A stretch of 64,000 nt of DNA from positions 78,207 through 142,206 of the forward strand of contig JAFZSA010000023.1 in assembly GCA_017619585.1 (NCBI GenBank), given 5' to 3'. The notes beneath the pieces were generated by a model that searched no databases, was not told where the DNA came from, and worked only from the letters and a program-made list of their open reading frames with translations. Below, piece after piece: positions 8,984 to 18,802 of the stretch (position 1 is its first letter; every line of letters starts with the position of its first letter). This DNA comes from Bacteroidaceae bacterium. GTDB lineage: Bacteria > Bacteroidota > Bacteroidia > Bacteroidales > Bacteroidaceae. The position numbers and the translations under genes are program-made.

Positions 8984-10723
8984 ATGGATGCACAGTTGAT
9001 AAAAGATTGTGAACAGAAAGCCCTTGCATGGCTGAATTCACCCTATTATGACGACGAGACTAAAGCCGAAATCAAGGCTATGTTGGATAATGAGGACAAG
9101 AATCCACTTGTAGATGCCTTCTATCAAAGTCTGGAATTCGGCACTGGTGGTTTGCGTGGAATTATGGGCGCCGGCACCAACCGTATGAACAAGTATATTG
9201 TAGGCATGGCCACTCAGGGCTTTGCCAACTACATAAACAAGGCCTTTCCACAGGGAGGTATGAGCGTTGTTGTTGGTCATGACTGTCGCAATAACGGTCG
9301 TATGTTTGCTGAAAGCGTAGCTGACATCTTCAGCGCCAACGGAATCAAGGTCTATTTGTTCGAAAGCCTTCGCCCCACCCCGGAAATCAGCTTTGCCATC
9401 CGTCAGTTAGGTGCTGTAGCCGGCGTGAACGTAACAGCCAGCCACAACCCACGCGAATACAACGGATACAAGGCATACTGGAGCGACGGCGCACAGGTTT
9501 TGGCTCCACATGACAAGGGTATCATTGACGAAGTAAACAAGGTAGCCATCGAGGACGTGAAATTTGAAGGTAACAAAGACCTTATTAAGATTATTGGCGG
9601 TGAAATGGACTACGACTACATGATGGCCGTTAAGGAGGCTATGGTAGACCAGGACGTAATACTGCGCCAGAAAGATTTGAACATCGTTTACAGCCCCATG
9701 CACGGAACAGGACGCGTAATCATTCCCCTGTGTCTACGTAGCTGGGGATTCCAGAACATAAACGTCGTGCCAGAGCAGATGGTGATAGACGGCAACTTCC
9801 CCACAGTAGTTAGCCCCAACCCGGAGAATGCCGAGGCGATGACACTGGGTATGAAACTGGGTACCAAGTTGAATGCCGACCTGGTGATTGCCAGCGACCC
9901 TGACGCTGACCGTTTGGCCATTGTCTGCCGCGATCCCAAGGGCGAGTGGATCATCATCAATGGTAACCAAACCTGCATGATGTTCTGCTACTACATCATC
10001 AAGAACAAACAAGCCCTAGGTACCCTGAAGCCCACAGACTTCCTGGTTAAGACCATCGTAACAACAGAGGTTATTGCCAAGATGGCTGAGAAGAACCACG
10101 TGGAGCTGCGCGACTGCTACACGGGCTTTAAGTGGATTGCACGTGAGATTGCCATCAGCGAAGGCAAGCAGAAATATATTGGCGGAGGCGAGGAGAGCTT
10201 CGGCTTCCTACCATACGATAAGGTAAGAGACAAGGATTCACCAGCCTCTATCTGTCTGATATGCGAGATTGCCGCTTGGGCTAAGGATCAGGGCAAGACT
10301 CTGTATGACCTGCTGATGGATATCTATCTGGAGTACGGATTCAGCTATGAGCACACCATCAATGTTGTAAAGCCCGGTAAGACCGGTGCCGACGAGATCA
10401 AGGCTATGATGGAGAACTTCCGTACCAATCCTCCCAAGGAGATTGCTGGCAGCAAGGTGGTGCTTACACGCGACTTCAAGACGCTGAAGAAGTACGATGG
10501 CAACGGCAATGCCACGCCATTGGTTATGCCCGACACCAGCAACGTACTGCAGTACTTCTGCGAGGACGGTACAAAGATTAGCGTTCGCCCCAGCGGTACC
10601 GAGCCTAAGATTAAGTTCTACCTGGAAATCAAGGACACTATGGGCTGCGCCAATTGCTATCAGGGTTGCGTGGAACGTGCCAAAGCCAAGGTTGAAGAGG
10701 TTAAGAAATCATTGGGTATCTAA
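8984..10723 (+). CDS. Phosphoglucomutase/phosphomannomutase (alpha-D-phosphohexomutase)
   Basis: 579 residues. The active-site phosphoserine loop is NVTASHNPREYNGYK, the metal-binding loop SDPDADRLAI, the sugar-binding motif GGGEESFGF, and the C-terminal phosphate-binding loop SVRPSGTEPKIKFYLEI. The length fits the long PgcA-type phosphoglucomutase group rather than the ~450-residue ManB/GlmM group. It interconverts hexose 1- and 6-phosphates for glycan or glycogen metabolism. Its stop overlaps the start of nudC by one base (TAATG), which suggests translational coupling. Confidence 0.95.
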   Translation: MDAQLIKDCEQKALAWLNSPYYDDETKAEIKAMLDNEDKNPLVDAFYQSLEFGTGGLRGIMGAGTNRMNKYIVGMATQGFANYINKAFPQGGMSVVVGHDCRNNGRMFAESVADIFSANGIKVYLFESLRPTPEISFAIRQLGAVAGVNVTASHNPREYNGYKAYWSDGAQVLAPHDKGIIDEVNKVAIEDVKFEGNKDLIKIIGGEMDYDYMMAVKEAMVDQDVILRQKDLNIVYSPMHGTGRVIIPLCLRSWGFQNINVVPEQMVIDGNFPTVVSPNPENAEAMTLGMKLGTKLNADLVIASDPDADRLAIVCRDPKGEWIIINGNQTCMMFCYYIIKNKQALGTLKPTDFLVKTIVTTEVIAKMAEKNHVELRDCYTGFKWIAREIAISEGKQKYIGGGEESFGFLPYDKVRDKDSPASICLICEIAAWAKDQGKTLYDLLMDIYLEYGFSYEHTINVVKPGKTGADEIKAMMENFRTNPPKEIAGSKVVLTRDFKTLKKYDGNGNATPLVMPDTSNVLQYFCEDGTKISVRPSGTEPKIKFYLEIKDTMGCANCYQGCVERAKAKVEEVKKSLGI

Positions 10724-11484
10724 TGATACGTTTTTTAGCATATTGCCAGGGGGATATTCTTCTCACAACAGAAGGGAATATCCCCTTTGGTTTAGAACCG
10801 CCCATACCTCTGAAAGAGTGGAATTACATTACCACATTACACGAGGGAGATACAGAAATAAAGATTATCCGATTGGATAATCCTATCACTGACGCAAAAG
10901 GGTTACAGATGGTTGGATTACGCAAGACACATGCCATATTAAGCCCAGAAGACTACCAACTGGCAGGCAAAGGTGCAGAGCTGTTGTATTGGGACCAAAA
11001 CACCCGTTATTGTGGCGTTTGCGGCGCCCCTACCAAATGGATGACGGACATCAGCAAAAAATGCCCAGAGTGCGGCAAGGAGTGGTGGCCGTCTGTCTCG
11101 ACTGCCATCATAGTAAGGATAGAACGCGGCGACCAGATTCTGTTGGTACGTGCACGGTCCTTCAGAACAAATCATCACGGTTTGGTGGCAGGATTCCTGG
11201 AGACAGGAGAATCACTTGAACAATGCGTAGAACGAGAAGTTCGTGAAGAGGCTGGCATAAAGATAAAAAATCTACGTTACTTTGGCAGCCAACCATGGCC
11301 CTACCCCTTCGGTCTGATGGTAGGCTTTACAGCAGAATATGCCGAGGGTGAGCTACACCTGCAGAAAGAAGAACTATGTGAAGGCGGATGGTTCACCAAA
11401 GACAATCTACCCAACATACCAGACAAAGCATCTATTGCCCGAAGACTTATTGATGATTGGGTATCGAAATCGATTAGCGCTTAA
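10723..11484 (+). CDS. nudC: NudC-type Nudix hydrolase (NADH pyrophosphatase / NAD-cap removal)
   Basis: 253 residues. A four-cysteine zinc ribbon (CGVC at about 97-100 and CPEC) precedes the Nudix box GFLETGESLEQCVEREVREEAGI, split here only by normal family variation, and the NudC-specific SQPWPYP motif follows it. NudC hydrolyses NADH and removes NAD caps from RNA. The N-terminal ~95 residues form the usual dimerisation domain. It is coupled to the phosphohexomutase gene. Confidence 0.95.
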   Translation: MIRFLAYCQGDILLTTEGNIPFGLEPPIPLKEWNYITTLHEGDTEIKIIRLDNPITDAKGLQMVGLRKTHAILSPEDYQLAGKGAELLYWDQNTRYCGVCGAPTKWMTDISKKCPECGKEWWPSVSTAIIVRIERGDQILLVRARSFRTNHHGLVAGFLETGESLEQCVEREVREEAGIKIKNLRYFGSQPWPYPFGLMVGFTAEYAEGELHLQKEELCEGGWFTKDNLPNIPDKASIARRLIDDWVSKSISA

Positions 11485-11485
11485 A

Positions 11486-11578
11486 GGTTAGCGGTTAGCG
11501 TAACATCAATGTCCCTTAACCAATAAGCCGTAAACGGCAAACAAGTTATTTGCTAACCGCTAACCACTAACCGCTTAA
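11486..11578. repeat. GTTAGCG-rich inverted repeat between nudC and the alpha-galactosidase
   Basis: GGTTAGCGGTTAGC (11486-11499) is the exact reverse complement of GCTAACCGCTAACC (11552-11565), separated by 52 bases. A further CACTAACCGC copy follows. The element lies between convergent genes but lacks T-runs, so a terminator role is unproven. Confidence 0.6.
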
Positions 11579-11583
11579 GGGAG

Positions 11584-14241
11584 TTATCGCCAAAGGCTTT
11601 TCTTTCCATTCTGGACAATAATACCCTGTTGTGTTCTTGAAGTCTTATAACCTTGTATACTATATGACGAAGAAACTCGCTTTATACCTTCCTTTGCAGT
11701 ACTAATACCGGTATAGAAATCAGGTAAGGGCTGATAGTAGATAGTGAAGTTATCAAAACAACACCAGCTTTCATTACCGCCCTTGTCGGTCTTAAGCCCA
11801 ATCTGTAGCGATCCCTTTGTTGAGAGTGTATATTCAATCTGATTCTGATAACAACCTTCCGCAAAGCGAAGACCTGCTGCATACATACTATGAGGATAGC
11901 CTTTCTGGTTATCAACAGATCCATACTGAGATGCCTCTGGCCATGGTTCGGAATATAACGATTTAATCTTTACACTTTTATCGTTTACATAAAGGTAAGC
12001 CTGAATATTCTCCCTGCCAGCCTTATATGCAGCACCACCATCATTGCTTCCTGTTCTGTACAATGCATTACAACAGATAGTATAGACACCCGGACGCATG
12101 CTGGTTAGTGTCTGGTACATATCAAAAGACTTATTGAATTCCTCGCCACATCCGGAACGATAAGTAGGTTCTCCTTGCCAGCCGTTTATAGCAGAAAAAT
12201 CAGGATTAGTCAGGAAAAGGGTAAAATCAAACACTCCGCCTTCCCTTGGAGCAGCGCCATCAGACTTCAGGTAAGTCGTTACAGCTGATTTCAGGTTAGA
12301 CAAAGCCCTTTCGGTTGCCGTCTGGGTATTTGACTGTGAAAGTGACTGGTCGGCTCTGGCAACCTTACTGGTAAACGAAGATAAAGAGGTTGATTCTATG
12401 CTGACATCAATCAATTGTTGAGCAGTTTCTTTCCATACCTTGTAATCCTCGCATAGAGGCAGTATCTGTTCGGCTATTTTCTGAAAATTTCCTGCATCTG
12501 TTATAAAAGTCTTTTTGGCTAAATACGTAAGATCATCCGAAGTAGCAGCCTTGAGCTTATTCTCTATATTCTGATGCATCTTTTCTGGCAAAAGACTATT
12601 GTGATTCAATACCTCGAGGTGATGCAGAGCCTCATCAAACCTGCGATTCAGCACTGTCTTCTCCCCCACTTTTTCTATACTGAGATAGTCGATGTTGGGC
12701 ATCCATCCATTTTCATTATATATCTCAATACTGTTAGAACCAGCCTTGAGATGGAGAGTCATATCATACTCTTTGAATGATGACCAACTATTGGTCATAA
12801 CACTAATAGTACCACAATCTTCGCCATTTAGCACGACCGTGAACGGACGCGTCTCAGCAGAAGTAGCACTGAAATGAGCTACGTAGTCAGCTTCCTCTAT
12901 CACATATACATCCTTCCACATAAGTGAGTTGCTGCGCTTTCCACCTAACCATCCTACAAAAGCCCCGCCACTGGCAGCGGAATTACTCTCGTAATCTGCT
13001 GTACCCAAAGACTGATTGTTGTAAATCTCCTGATAGTCATGCAGGAAAGCTGTCTCTGCCTCATAGATATAACGATCCAAGCGGTTTTCTGCCTCTAACT
13101 TATAGATACGTGTGGCATGAGCAGGCACAATAGCAGACAAAGAACCCTCATATTCTCCCATATCCTGATGTTCGAAGAGATCACGCACCTTGACCTTTCC
13201 TCCCAAATCAACCTCACTAAAACTAAGACACATTTCTACTTCCTTGTCGGAAGGGTTATATAGTGCCACGGCTCGTGTCTTACCATGCAGGGTAAGAATA
13301 TCCTTAACCAACACATAGGTCTCGCCAATATGTTGGACCACATAAGCCTGCAAACCTAAAGGATCCTGGTTCAATGCAATGAGTTCTTGGTTCTTCAGCA
13401 AAGCCAACGGACGCTCCTTGATGGTAGACATATTACAGCCAATAAGCAAGGGGCTGGACATAATACACCACATACCAAAGTGGGTTTTGTCCTCTTCTTC
13501 AGACATCGAACGTCCAACCTCAAGCATATCCATATCATTATAACAACCATCATAACAATATGCAGAAAGATAGAGATTCTCAGCCAGAATTCCCTTTACG
13601 GAAGCCCATCCATCATAGATATCGCCCGTTGTACGCCATGACGTAGAGATGTCATGACACCATGTACCAGGGTAAGCCCAACGACAAAGGTTATAACGGA
13701 CATCCTTACCTGTATTCACAATAGCATTATGGATGGCAGTGTACTGTTCCTGTTCGTTCAAATTGGCATGCCTGCCACCACAATAATCAACCTTTATAAA
13801 GTCGAATTCCAATTCCTTGAAGTAATAGTCGGCATCAATCTGCTCATATCCATAGAATCCAACATTGGTATTCTTGGTATCACCATTGCTGATGCTTCCA
13901 CAAGTACAGTCACCGGCATCGCTGTAGATTCCTGCCTTCAAGCCTTTGGAATGAATATAGTCACTTATAACCTTCAAACCATTGGGGAAACGTTGCGGAT
14001 GAATACGTACTTTCCCTTCTGCCGTACGACCATACTGAAAGCCGTCATCAATATTGATATACTTGTAGCCCACATCCTTCAACCCCTGAGAGACCATGGC
14101 ATCTGCCTGTCCCTTTATAATATCCTCAGAAATATTAACAGAGAAGGTGTTCCAAGAACTCCATCCCATGGTGGGAGGCTCGACCTGAGCATTCAAGTAT
14201 AATGAACAAAATGCGAATATGGATAGGATATAAAATTTCAT
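11584..14241 (-). CDS. Secreted GH27 alpha-galactosidase with accessory domains
   Basis: 885 residues. A signal peptide (residues 1-18) is followed by a GH27 barrel starting PPTMGWSSWNTF. The nucleophile Asp152 is in FIKVDYCGG and the acid/base Asp207 in RTTGDIYDGW. After the beta-sandwich (to about residue 390) comes a CBM35-like segment (YIYEAETAFLHDYQE... to about 530), a helical linker, and a second sandwich domain (about 670-840). The last ~30 residues (VSSSYSIQGYKTSRTQQGIIV onward) resemble the Bacteroidales C-terminal sorting/anchor tail. It should release terminal alpha-galactose from dietary or host glycans outside the cell. It follows the C69 peptidase by 11 bases. Confidence 0.93.
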   Translation of the reverse strand: MKFYILSIFAFCSLYLNAQVEPPTMGWSSWNTFSVNISEDIIKGQADAMVSQGLKDVGYKYINIDDGFQYGRTAEGKVRIHPQRFPNGLKVISDYIHSKGLKAGIYSDAGDCTCGSISNGDTKNTNVGFYGYEQIDADYYFKELEFDFIKVDYCGGRHANLNEQEQYTAIHNAIVNTGKDVRYNLCRWAYPGTWCHDISTSWRTTGDIYDGWASVKGILAENLYLSAYCYDGCYNDMDMLEVGRSMSEEEDKTHFGMWCIMSSPLLIGCNMSTIKERPLALLKNQELIALNQDPLGLQAYVVQHIGETYVLVKDILTLHGKTRAVALYNPSDKEVEMCLSFSEVDLGGKVKVRDLFEHQDMGEYEGSLSAIVPAHATRIYKLEAENRLDRYIYEAETAFLHDYQEIYNNQSLGTADYESNSAASGGAFVGWLGGKRSNSLMWKDVYVIEEADYVAHFSATSAETRPFTVVLNGEDCGTISVMTNSWSSFKEYDMTLHLKAGSNSIEIYNENGWMPNIDYLSIEKVGEKTVLNRRFDEALHHLEVLNHNSLLPEKMHQNIENKLKAATSDDLTYLAKKTFITDAGNFQKIAEQILPLCEDYKVWKETAQQLIDVSIESTSLSSFTSKVARADQSLSQSNTQTATERALSNLKSAVTTYLKSDGAAPREGGVFDFTLFLTNPDFSAINGWQGEPTYRSGCGEEFNKSFDMYQTLTSMRPGVYTICCNALYRTGSNDGGAAYKAGRENIQAYLYVNDKSVKIKSLYSEPWPEASQYGSVDNQKGYPHSMYAAGLRFAEGCYQNQIEYTLSTKGSLQIGLKTDKGGNESWCCFDNFTIYYQPLPDFYTGISTAKEGIKRVSSSYSIQGYKTSRTQQGIIVQNGKKSLWR

Positions 14242-14252
14242 TATTTCAAGAA

Positions 14253-15920
14253 TTATTTAACCAAATACTTTGTGCCAGTCTCTTGGATAATCTTCCGACG
14301 ATAGGTTTCAGGGTAGCCGGGACGGTTTACAGGACGCTGATTACCACCAGGCGTCTTGAGATACTGACCGTTACCGTCTGTCTTCTTGACAGCCATATCA
14401 TTATACTTGACAATAATGGTCTGAGCCAGCTGATTCCACTCGTCCATCATGGCCTGAGCTGTACGATGTGAATAAGCCGTAAGGAACTTACAAGCCTCTG
14501 CCTGAGACATGGTAGCAGCCTTCTGCTCTGTTTCTGCCTGAAGAGAGTTATAGTCAGCCTCCAGGCGGTCGCGAACTGCTTTCACCTCGGGGAAGATAGT
14601 AACATAGCGCAGATAGGTCATATTGCTAACCCAGTTCTGGACCCAATAGGCAGAACGCGTAGAGAAATGGAAGGGGTCTGCAACACCGTGCGCATAGCAC
14701 TCGGGGACACTTTCTACACAACAATAAACAGGAGTCAGAGGCACCATGTTGGCATCATCATTTCCCCACCATACTACACCACCTATATAATCAGGCAGCC
14801 AAGAACGCATCTGGGAAACATAAACATTAGATGACTGCTGAGTGCTGATAGGACGCTCGTTGAAATATTTCTTGCCGTCGACCTCGTACGTTAGAGGTGT
14901 AGGACGGTAAGGCATCTCCCAAGGGCCCATACCTAAATCATTCTGGATGGCAAGAGGTGTACCCTCGTAGTGGTCGCGCATCATATCTTTGACATCCTGT
15001 ACGCTAAGAGGTGCCTTTGGCTTAACATACAGAGGCATGGGATTGTCTGATGTCTCGCCCATTGCATAAGAGAGATAAGGGGTCATATCCTCTGCTGCCC
15101 ACTTGTTGAAGAAACTCCATACACGGGCCTCACAGAAACGCTGAGCGCCAAAATCTGTTGGGGAATAAGCCTCTGAAAAAGAGAAATCTGCATCTTTGCC
15201 ATTAAAGAATCCCTTCTCACGAGCAAAAGAGATAACATCCTTGCTAAAAATACAGTTCTCCTTGTCCTTGAGAGGGAACTTACGGATACGGCTTTGGTTG
15301 GCATGAGCACAGATACAATCATCGGGCACACGAACAGCAACCCATACAGCGCCCTTTCGACCGGGGCCCTTACCTATCATCTCCATGATCCAGGCCTCGT
15401 TAGGGTCGGCAATAGAGAAGCTCTCTCCTTCACTTCCATAGCCATACTCCTCTACCAACTTGCCCATAACGGCGATGGCCTGACGAGCAGTTTTGGCACG
15501 CTGAAGTGTTACATACATCAGACTTCCGTAGTCAAACAAGCCGCTGACGGTATCGCAAAGTTCCTCGCGACCGCCAAAGGTAGTCTCGTGGATGCTAAGC
15601 TGATGTTCGTTCATCAAGCCTACAACAGTATAGGTCTCTTCTGCCTCGGGAATCTCACCCAGATAGTTATTGGACTCATAATGATAGAGAGCACGCATCT
15701 CGCCCTTCTTGTGTTTTCCGCCTGGAAGGAAGTTCATATAGCCGTATGCACCGTAGTCATCACTGCTATATGAGATAATAACACTACCGTCCTTACTGGC
15801 TTTCTTACCAACAATCAGATTGGTGCAGGCTTTGGCTTGGCCAATTGAGAATTGAAAATCGAGAATTGAGAATTGAAGAGCGCCTATCAACAAAAAAGCA
15901 AATATAAATAGTCTTTTCAT
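14253..15920 (-). CDS. Secreted C69-family dipeptidase
   Basis: 555 residues. The N-terminal nucleophile of C69 enzymes is Cys32 in KACTNLIVG, exposed after removal of the leader. SFSIADPNEAWIMEMIGKGPGRKGAVWVA and VPDDCICAHANQSRI are conserved C69 segments. The leader is odd: residues 15-27 (LQFSILDFQFSIG) are encoded by an AATTGAGAATTG-type repeat, as if a simple-repeat stretch had expanded in frame in the signal sequence. It lies 17 bases after nadC and just before the alpha-galactosidase. It probably cleaves dipeptides in the periplasm. Confidence 0.92.
   Translation of the reverse strand: MKRLFIFAFLLIGALQFSILDFQFSIGQAKACTNLIVGKKASKDGSVIISYSSDDYGAYGYMNFLPGGKHKKGEMRALYHYESNNYLGEIPEAEETYTVVGLMNEHQLSIHETTFGGREELCDTVSGLFDYGSLMYVTLQRAKTARQAIAVMGKLVEEYGYGSEGESFSIADPNEAWIMEMIGKGPGRKGAVWVAVRVPDDCICAHANQSRIRKFPLKDKENCIFSKDVISFAREKGFFNGKDADFSFSEAYSPTDFGAQRFCEARVWSFFNKWAAEDMTPYLSYAMGETSDNPMPLYVKPKAPLSVQDVKDMMRDHYEGTPLAIQNDLGMGPWEMPYRPTPLTYEVDGKKYFNERPISTQQSSNVYVSQMRSWLPDYIGGVVWWGNDDANMVPLTPVYCCVESVPECYAHGVADPFHFSTRSAYWVQNWVSNMTYLRYVTIFPEVKAVRDRLEADYNSLQAETEQKAATMSQAEACKFLTAYSHRTAQAMMDEWNQLAQTIIVKYNDMAVKKTDGNGQYLKTPGGNQRPVNRPGYPETYRRKIIQETGTKYLVK
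15843..15878. repeat. AATTGAGAATTGA simple repeat inside the dipeptidase signal-peptide codons
   Basis: Repeated (A)ATTGAGAATTGAAAATCGAG units lie within the first 30 codons of the C69 peptidase gene and are translated as LQFSILDFQFSIG. It is the same kind of AATT-based simple repeat seen between genes elsewhere in this window. Confidence 0.7.
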
Positions 15921-15937
15921 ATACTTTATACCTTATT

Positions 15938-16810
15938 CTATATCTTCAACTTATCGCTGCCTGCAGCCTTAAAGCTCATATCCAATCCCTTAACACTATG
16001 AGTGAGAGCACCAAAAGAGATGAAGTCAACACCAGCCTTGGCATAAGGAATCATATTATCAAAAGTAATGCCGCCACTGGATTCCGTCTCGCAACGACCA
16101 GCGACAATCTCAACAGCCTTCTTTGTGTCCTCTGGCGTGAAATTGTCAAACATAATACGGTCACACCCCTCTGCAAGAGCTTCATCAAGTTCCTTCCAAT
16201 TACGAACCTCGCATTCTATCTTCAGATTCTTCCCTTTCTCCTTGCAATACTGCTTAGCACGGGAAATAGCATTATGAACACCACCACAGAAGTCTATGTG
16301 GTTATCCTTGAGCAGAATCATATCAAAAAGACCTATACGATGATTTAGACCGCCACCAATTTTAACAGCCTCTTTCTCAAGCATACGCATACCTGGAGTA
16401 GTCTTACGAGTATCCAGAACACGAGTTTTGGTACCTGCGTCAATAAGAGCCTGTTGATATTTGTGCGTCATAGTGGCAATACCACTCATACGCTGCAGGA
16501 TATTAAGCATGAGGCGCTCTGTCTGCAAAAGGCTCTGCACCTTGCCCTTTACGCTCATCACAATATCTCCGGGCTTGACGTGAGCACCATCCTGAATATA
16601 AACCTCGACCTGCATAGTGGGGTCGAATCTATAGAACACCTGCTTGGCAATCTCAACGCCAGCAAAGATACCTTCCTGCTTAATGAGGAGTTTACTCTCG
16701 CCCATCTCTGTATCTGGGATACAGCAAAGGGTAGTATGGTCACCATCACCTATATCCTCGGCAAAGGAGAGGTCGATAAGTCTGTCGTTTAATTCTTCTA
16801 CACTTAACAT
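15938..16810 (-). CDS. nadC: Nicotinate-nucleotide pyrophosphorylase (quinolinate phosphoribosyltransferase)
   Basis: 290 residues. Family signatures are LDTRKTTPGMRMLEKEAVKIGGG (split around residue 140), HRIGLFDMILLKDNHI and, near the end, SGGITFDNM with VDFISFGALTHS. The enzyme makes nicotinate mononucleotide from quinolinate in NAD synthesis. It lies in the minus-strand run pepD-lipoprotein-rlmH-nadC, 64 bases after rlmH. That gap holds AATT repeats and a short CTCC/GGAG hairpin. Confidence 0.97.
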   Translation of the reverse strand: MLSVEELNDRLIDLSFAEDIGDGDHTTLCCIPDTEMGESKLLIKQEGIFAGVEIAKQVFYRFDPTMQVEVYIQDGAHVKPGDIVMSVKGKVQSLLQTERLMLNILQRMSGIATMTHKYQQALIDAGTKTRVLDTRKTTPGMRMLEKEAVKIGGGLNHRIGLFDMILLKDNHIDFCGGVHNAISRAKQYCKEKGKNLKIECEVRNWKELDEALAEGCDRIMFDNFTPEDTKKAVEIVAGRCETESSGGITFDNMIPYAKAGVDFISFGALTHSVKGLDMSFKAAGSDKLKI

Positions 16811-16813
16811 ATT

Positions 16814-16842
16814 GTATAATTCAAAATTATTAATTCATAATT
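16814..16842. repeat. AATT simple repeat between rlmH and nadC
   Basis: TATAATTCAAAATTATTAA followed by TTCATAATTA is of the same AATT repeat type as at 544-575 and 42204-42256. It is followed by an ACTCC...GGAGT hairpin (about 16848-16865) of unknown function. Confidence 0.55.
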
Positions 16843-16874
16843 AAACACTCCACCTCGGGGGAGTCGGAAAGGGG

Positions 16875-17348
16875 TCATTCGTGATGATAGGGCTCGCCAT
16901 TCAGGATGGTCATAGCCCGATAGATCTGCTCTGCAAAGAGAAGACGAATCATTTGGTGGCTGAGTGTCATTTGCGAGAGTGACACTTTCTCATGGGCTGC
17001 ATTATAGACAGTTTCTGAAAAGCCGTAGGGACCTCCAACCACAAAAACAAGGCGCTTGGGACCTGCAGACATCTTCTTTTGAATCCATTGCGCGAACTCT
17101 ATACTACGACGTTCACGACCATGTTCATCAAGAAGCACTAAATAATCACCCGGTTGAAAGGTCTTGAGAATCAGCTCTCCTTCCCTATTCTTCTGTTCCT
17201 TCTCGCTTAGATTCTTGGTCCCTTTCAGTTCAGGAATAATATCAAGTGAAAACGGCACATAATGGTTTATGCGCTGTATATACTCATCGATACTGGCAAT
17301 AAAATGCTTATCGGTTGTCTTACCTACAACGGCGAGAACTATCTTCAT
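16875..17348 (-). CDS. rlmH: 23S rRNA pseudouridine-1915 N3-methyltransferase
   Basis: 157 residues, normal for RlmH. The SPOUT-family knot shows FVVGGPYGFSETVYNAA and SLSQMTLSHQMIRLLFAEQIYRA, split in the family's usual way, ending ILNGEPYHHE. It methylates pseudouridine 1915 in helix 69 of 23S rRNA. The ATG overlaps the stop of the upstream lipoprotein gene by one base. Confidence 0.97.
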   Translation of the reverse strand: MKIVLAVVGKTTDKHFIASIDEYIQRINHYVPFSLDIIPELKGTKNLSEKEQKNREGELILKTFQPGDYLVLLDEHGRERRSIEFAQWIQKKMSAGPKRLVFVVGGPYGFSETVYNAAHEKVSLSQMTLSHQMIRLLFAEQIYRAMTILNGEPYHHE

Positions 17349-18802
17349 TATTTCTGAGGCATTATATATTCATAACAACCGGCATCAGGAGCATCGTCCG
17401 ACAGACGGTTTCGACCTAAACGATCTGTCTTTAATCCATTCATTAAAAGGGGGTCAGCCATATTTCGAATCTCACTTAAAGAATCCGGAGTGAAGTCATA
17501 AACGAAATTATGCGTGTCAAAAACCTTAAAATTCTTCTCTCCGCGAAGTTCCATATCGTCGTTCTCGAACTTACATGCCACATAATGATTATCGTCATTT
17601 TCCCCAACAGTACGTAAGAAACAATTCTGGAAGTAATAATATTCAGAATCTTCGTAATCCTTAGGAAGGAATCCCTTAATCACATCTTCAGCATAACCAG
17701 TAATAACACTATTGAGGAACTGAACATATCTGAGTTCGTGATGCACTTTATTATCGTTTACATTAGTAACGTACAAGGCATCACCCCTATCATAACTTAA
17801 TGGGTAATATTGCGCAATGGTACAATGGCAGAATGTATATGAACCACCATAGATGGAAACACACTCACCAAGTGTATTACTTATTTGAGTATTAAGGATT
17901 TCCGCATTACAATTAACAAGTTTCAGGCCATCACCTCCAACATTATGAATAATACAATTCTCCATAGTCATAGTTAAGTGGTCAAGTGATGTGCTATCAA
18001 CCTTAATGCCCCAACGACCGCTATGTAGGTCGCAATTGAAGAACTTATTGTTGTAACTACCTTCGTGAATGGTAATACCCTTCCATCTACTAGGCATATT
18101 ATCATAGAAAAGATAATCAAACATACGGTCTGTACGTGCGCCACGAAAAACAACAGGTTTTTCTATAGTTCCACAGGCATTAATACGCCCATAAATATCC
18201 ACTGCCGTACTGTCATGCATCAGCAATCTAGTACCAGGAAGAAGATTCAAAGTTGCGCCTTTGGCTATTACCAACGAGTCATATATAAGATACGGTTTGT
18301 CTGTACTCAGAGTTAAATCCGACTCGATTTTCATACCGTGAATAATATATGCATCTACAGAACCAGCAGTAAGCAGGACATGTTGCTGCACACCATTTTC
18401 AAGACTGAAGACTAACTCGTCTGAATAAGATATGGTATCCGTGGTACCACTTTCTGGAGTTGTAACCTCTATGCGAACAAGTATGCTGTCTTTCTTTCTA
18501 ATCAAGTAATCATTGCCAGAGCCTTGAGCTAAGTACTCGCCATCAACATTAACGCGAAAAAGGCTCTCACTACCCTTCTGTAATCGGATATTAGAGACCC
18601 GTACTCCGTTTGAATTCTTATTGTAAACATATAGCGTCTTTGTCGGGCTGGCAATGGTTGATATCAACGTATCAAAACGCACCGTATCATCGGAAAAGAC
18701 CAGTTTGAAAAACGGATCAACAGAATAAGAATCGTAATCGGAACATGAATAGAACAATGCCGATAATACAACTGCAAAAATATATAATAGCCGATTTTTC
18801 AT
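17348..18802 (-). CDS. Lipoprotein with a right-handed beta-helix domain
   Basis: 484 residues. The signal peptide ends in the lipobox LFYSC (Cys20). An N-terminal sandwich-like part (about 25-170) precedes a stretch from about 180 to 400 rich in parallel-beta-helix style repeats (for example NCIIHNVGGDGLKLVNCNAE, ILNTQISNTLGECVSIYGG). The C-terminus has GRNRLSDDAPDAGCYEY, a motif common at the end of Bacteroidales polysaccharide-binding or lyase-like beta-helix proteins. No catalytic residues can be assigned. It overlaps pepD and rlmH by one base each, so it is translationally linked to them. Confidence 0.85.
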   Translation of the reverse strand: MKNRLLYIFAVVLSALFYSCSDYDSYSVDPFFKLVFSDDTVRFDTLISTIASPTKTLYVYNKNSNGVRVSNIRLQKGSESLFRVNVDGEYLAQGSGNDYLIRKKDSILVRIEVTTPESGTTDTISYSDELVFSLENGVQQHVLLTAGSVDAYIIHGMKIESDLTLSTDKPYLIYDSLVIAKGATLNLLPGTRLLMHDSTAVDIYGRINACGTIEKPVVFRGARTDRMFDYLFYDNMPSRWKGITIHEGSYNNKFFNCDLHSGRWGIKVDSTSLDHLTMTMENCIIHNVGGDGLKLVNCNAEILNTQISNTLGECVSIYGGSYTFCHCTIAQYYPLSYDRGDALYVTNVNDNKVHHELRYVQFLNSVITGYAEDVIKGFLPKDYEDSEYYYFQNCFLRTVGENDDNHYVACKFENDDMELRGEKNFKVFDTHNFVYDFTPDSLSEIRNMADPLLMNGLKTDRLGRNRLSDDAPDAGCYEYIMPQK

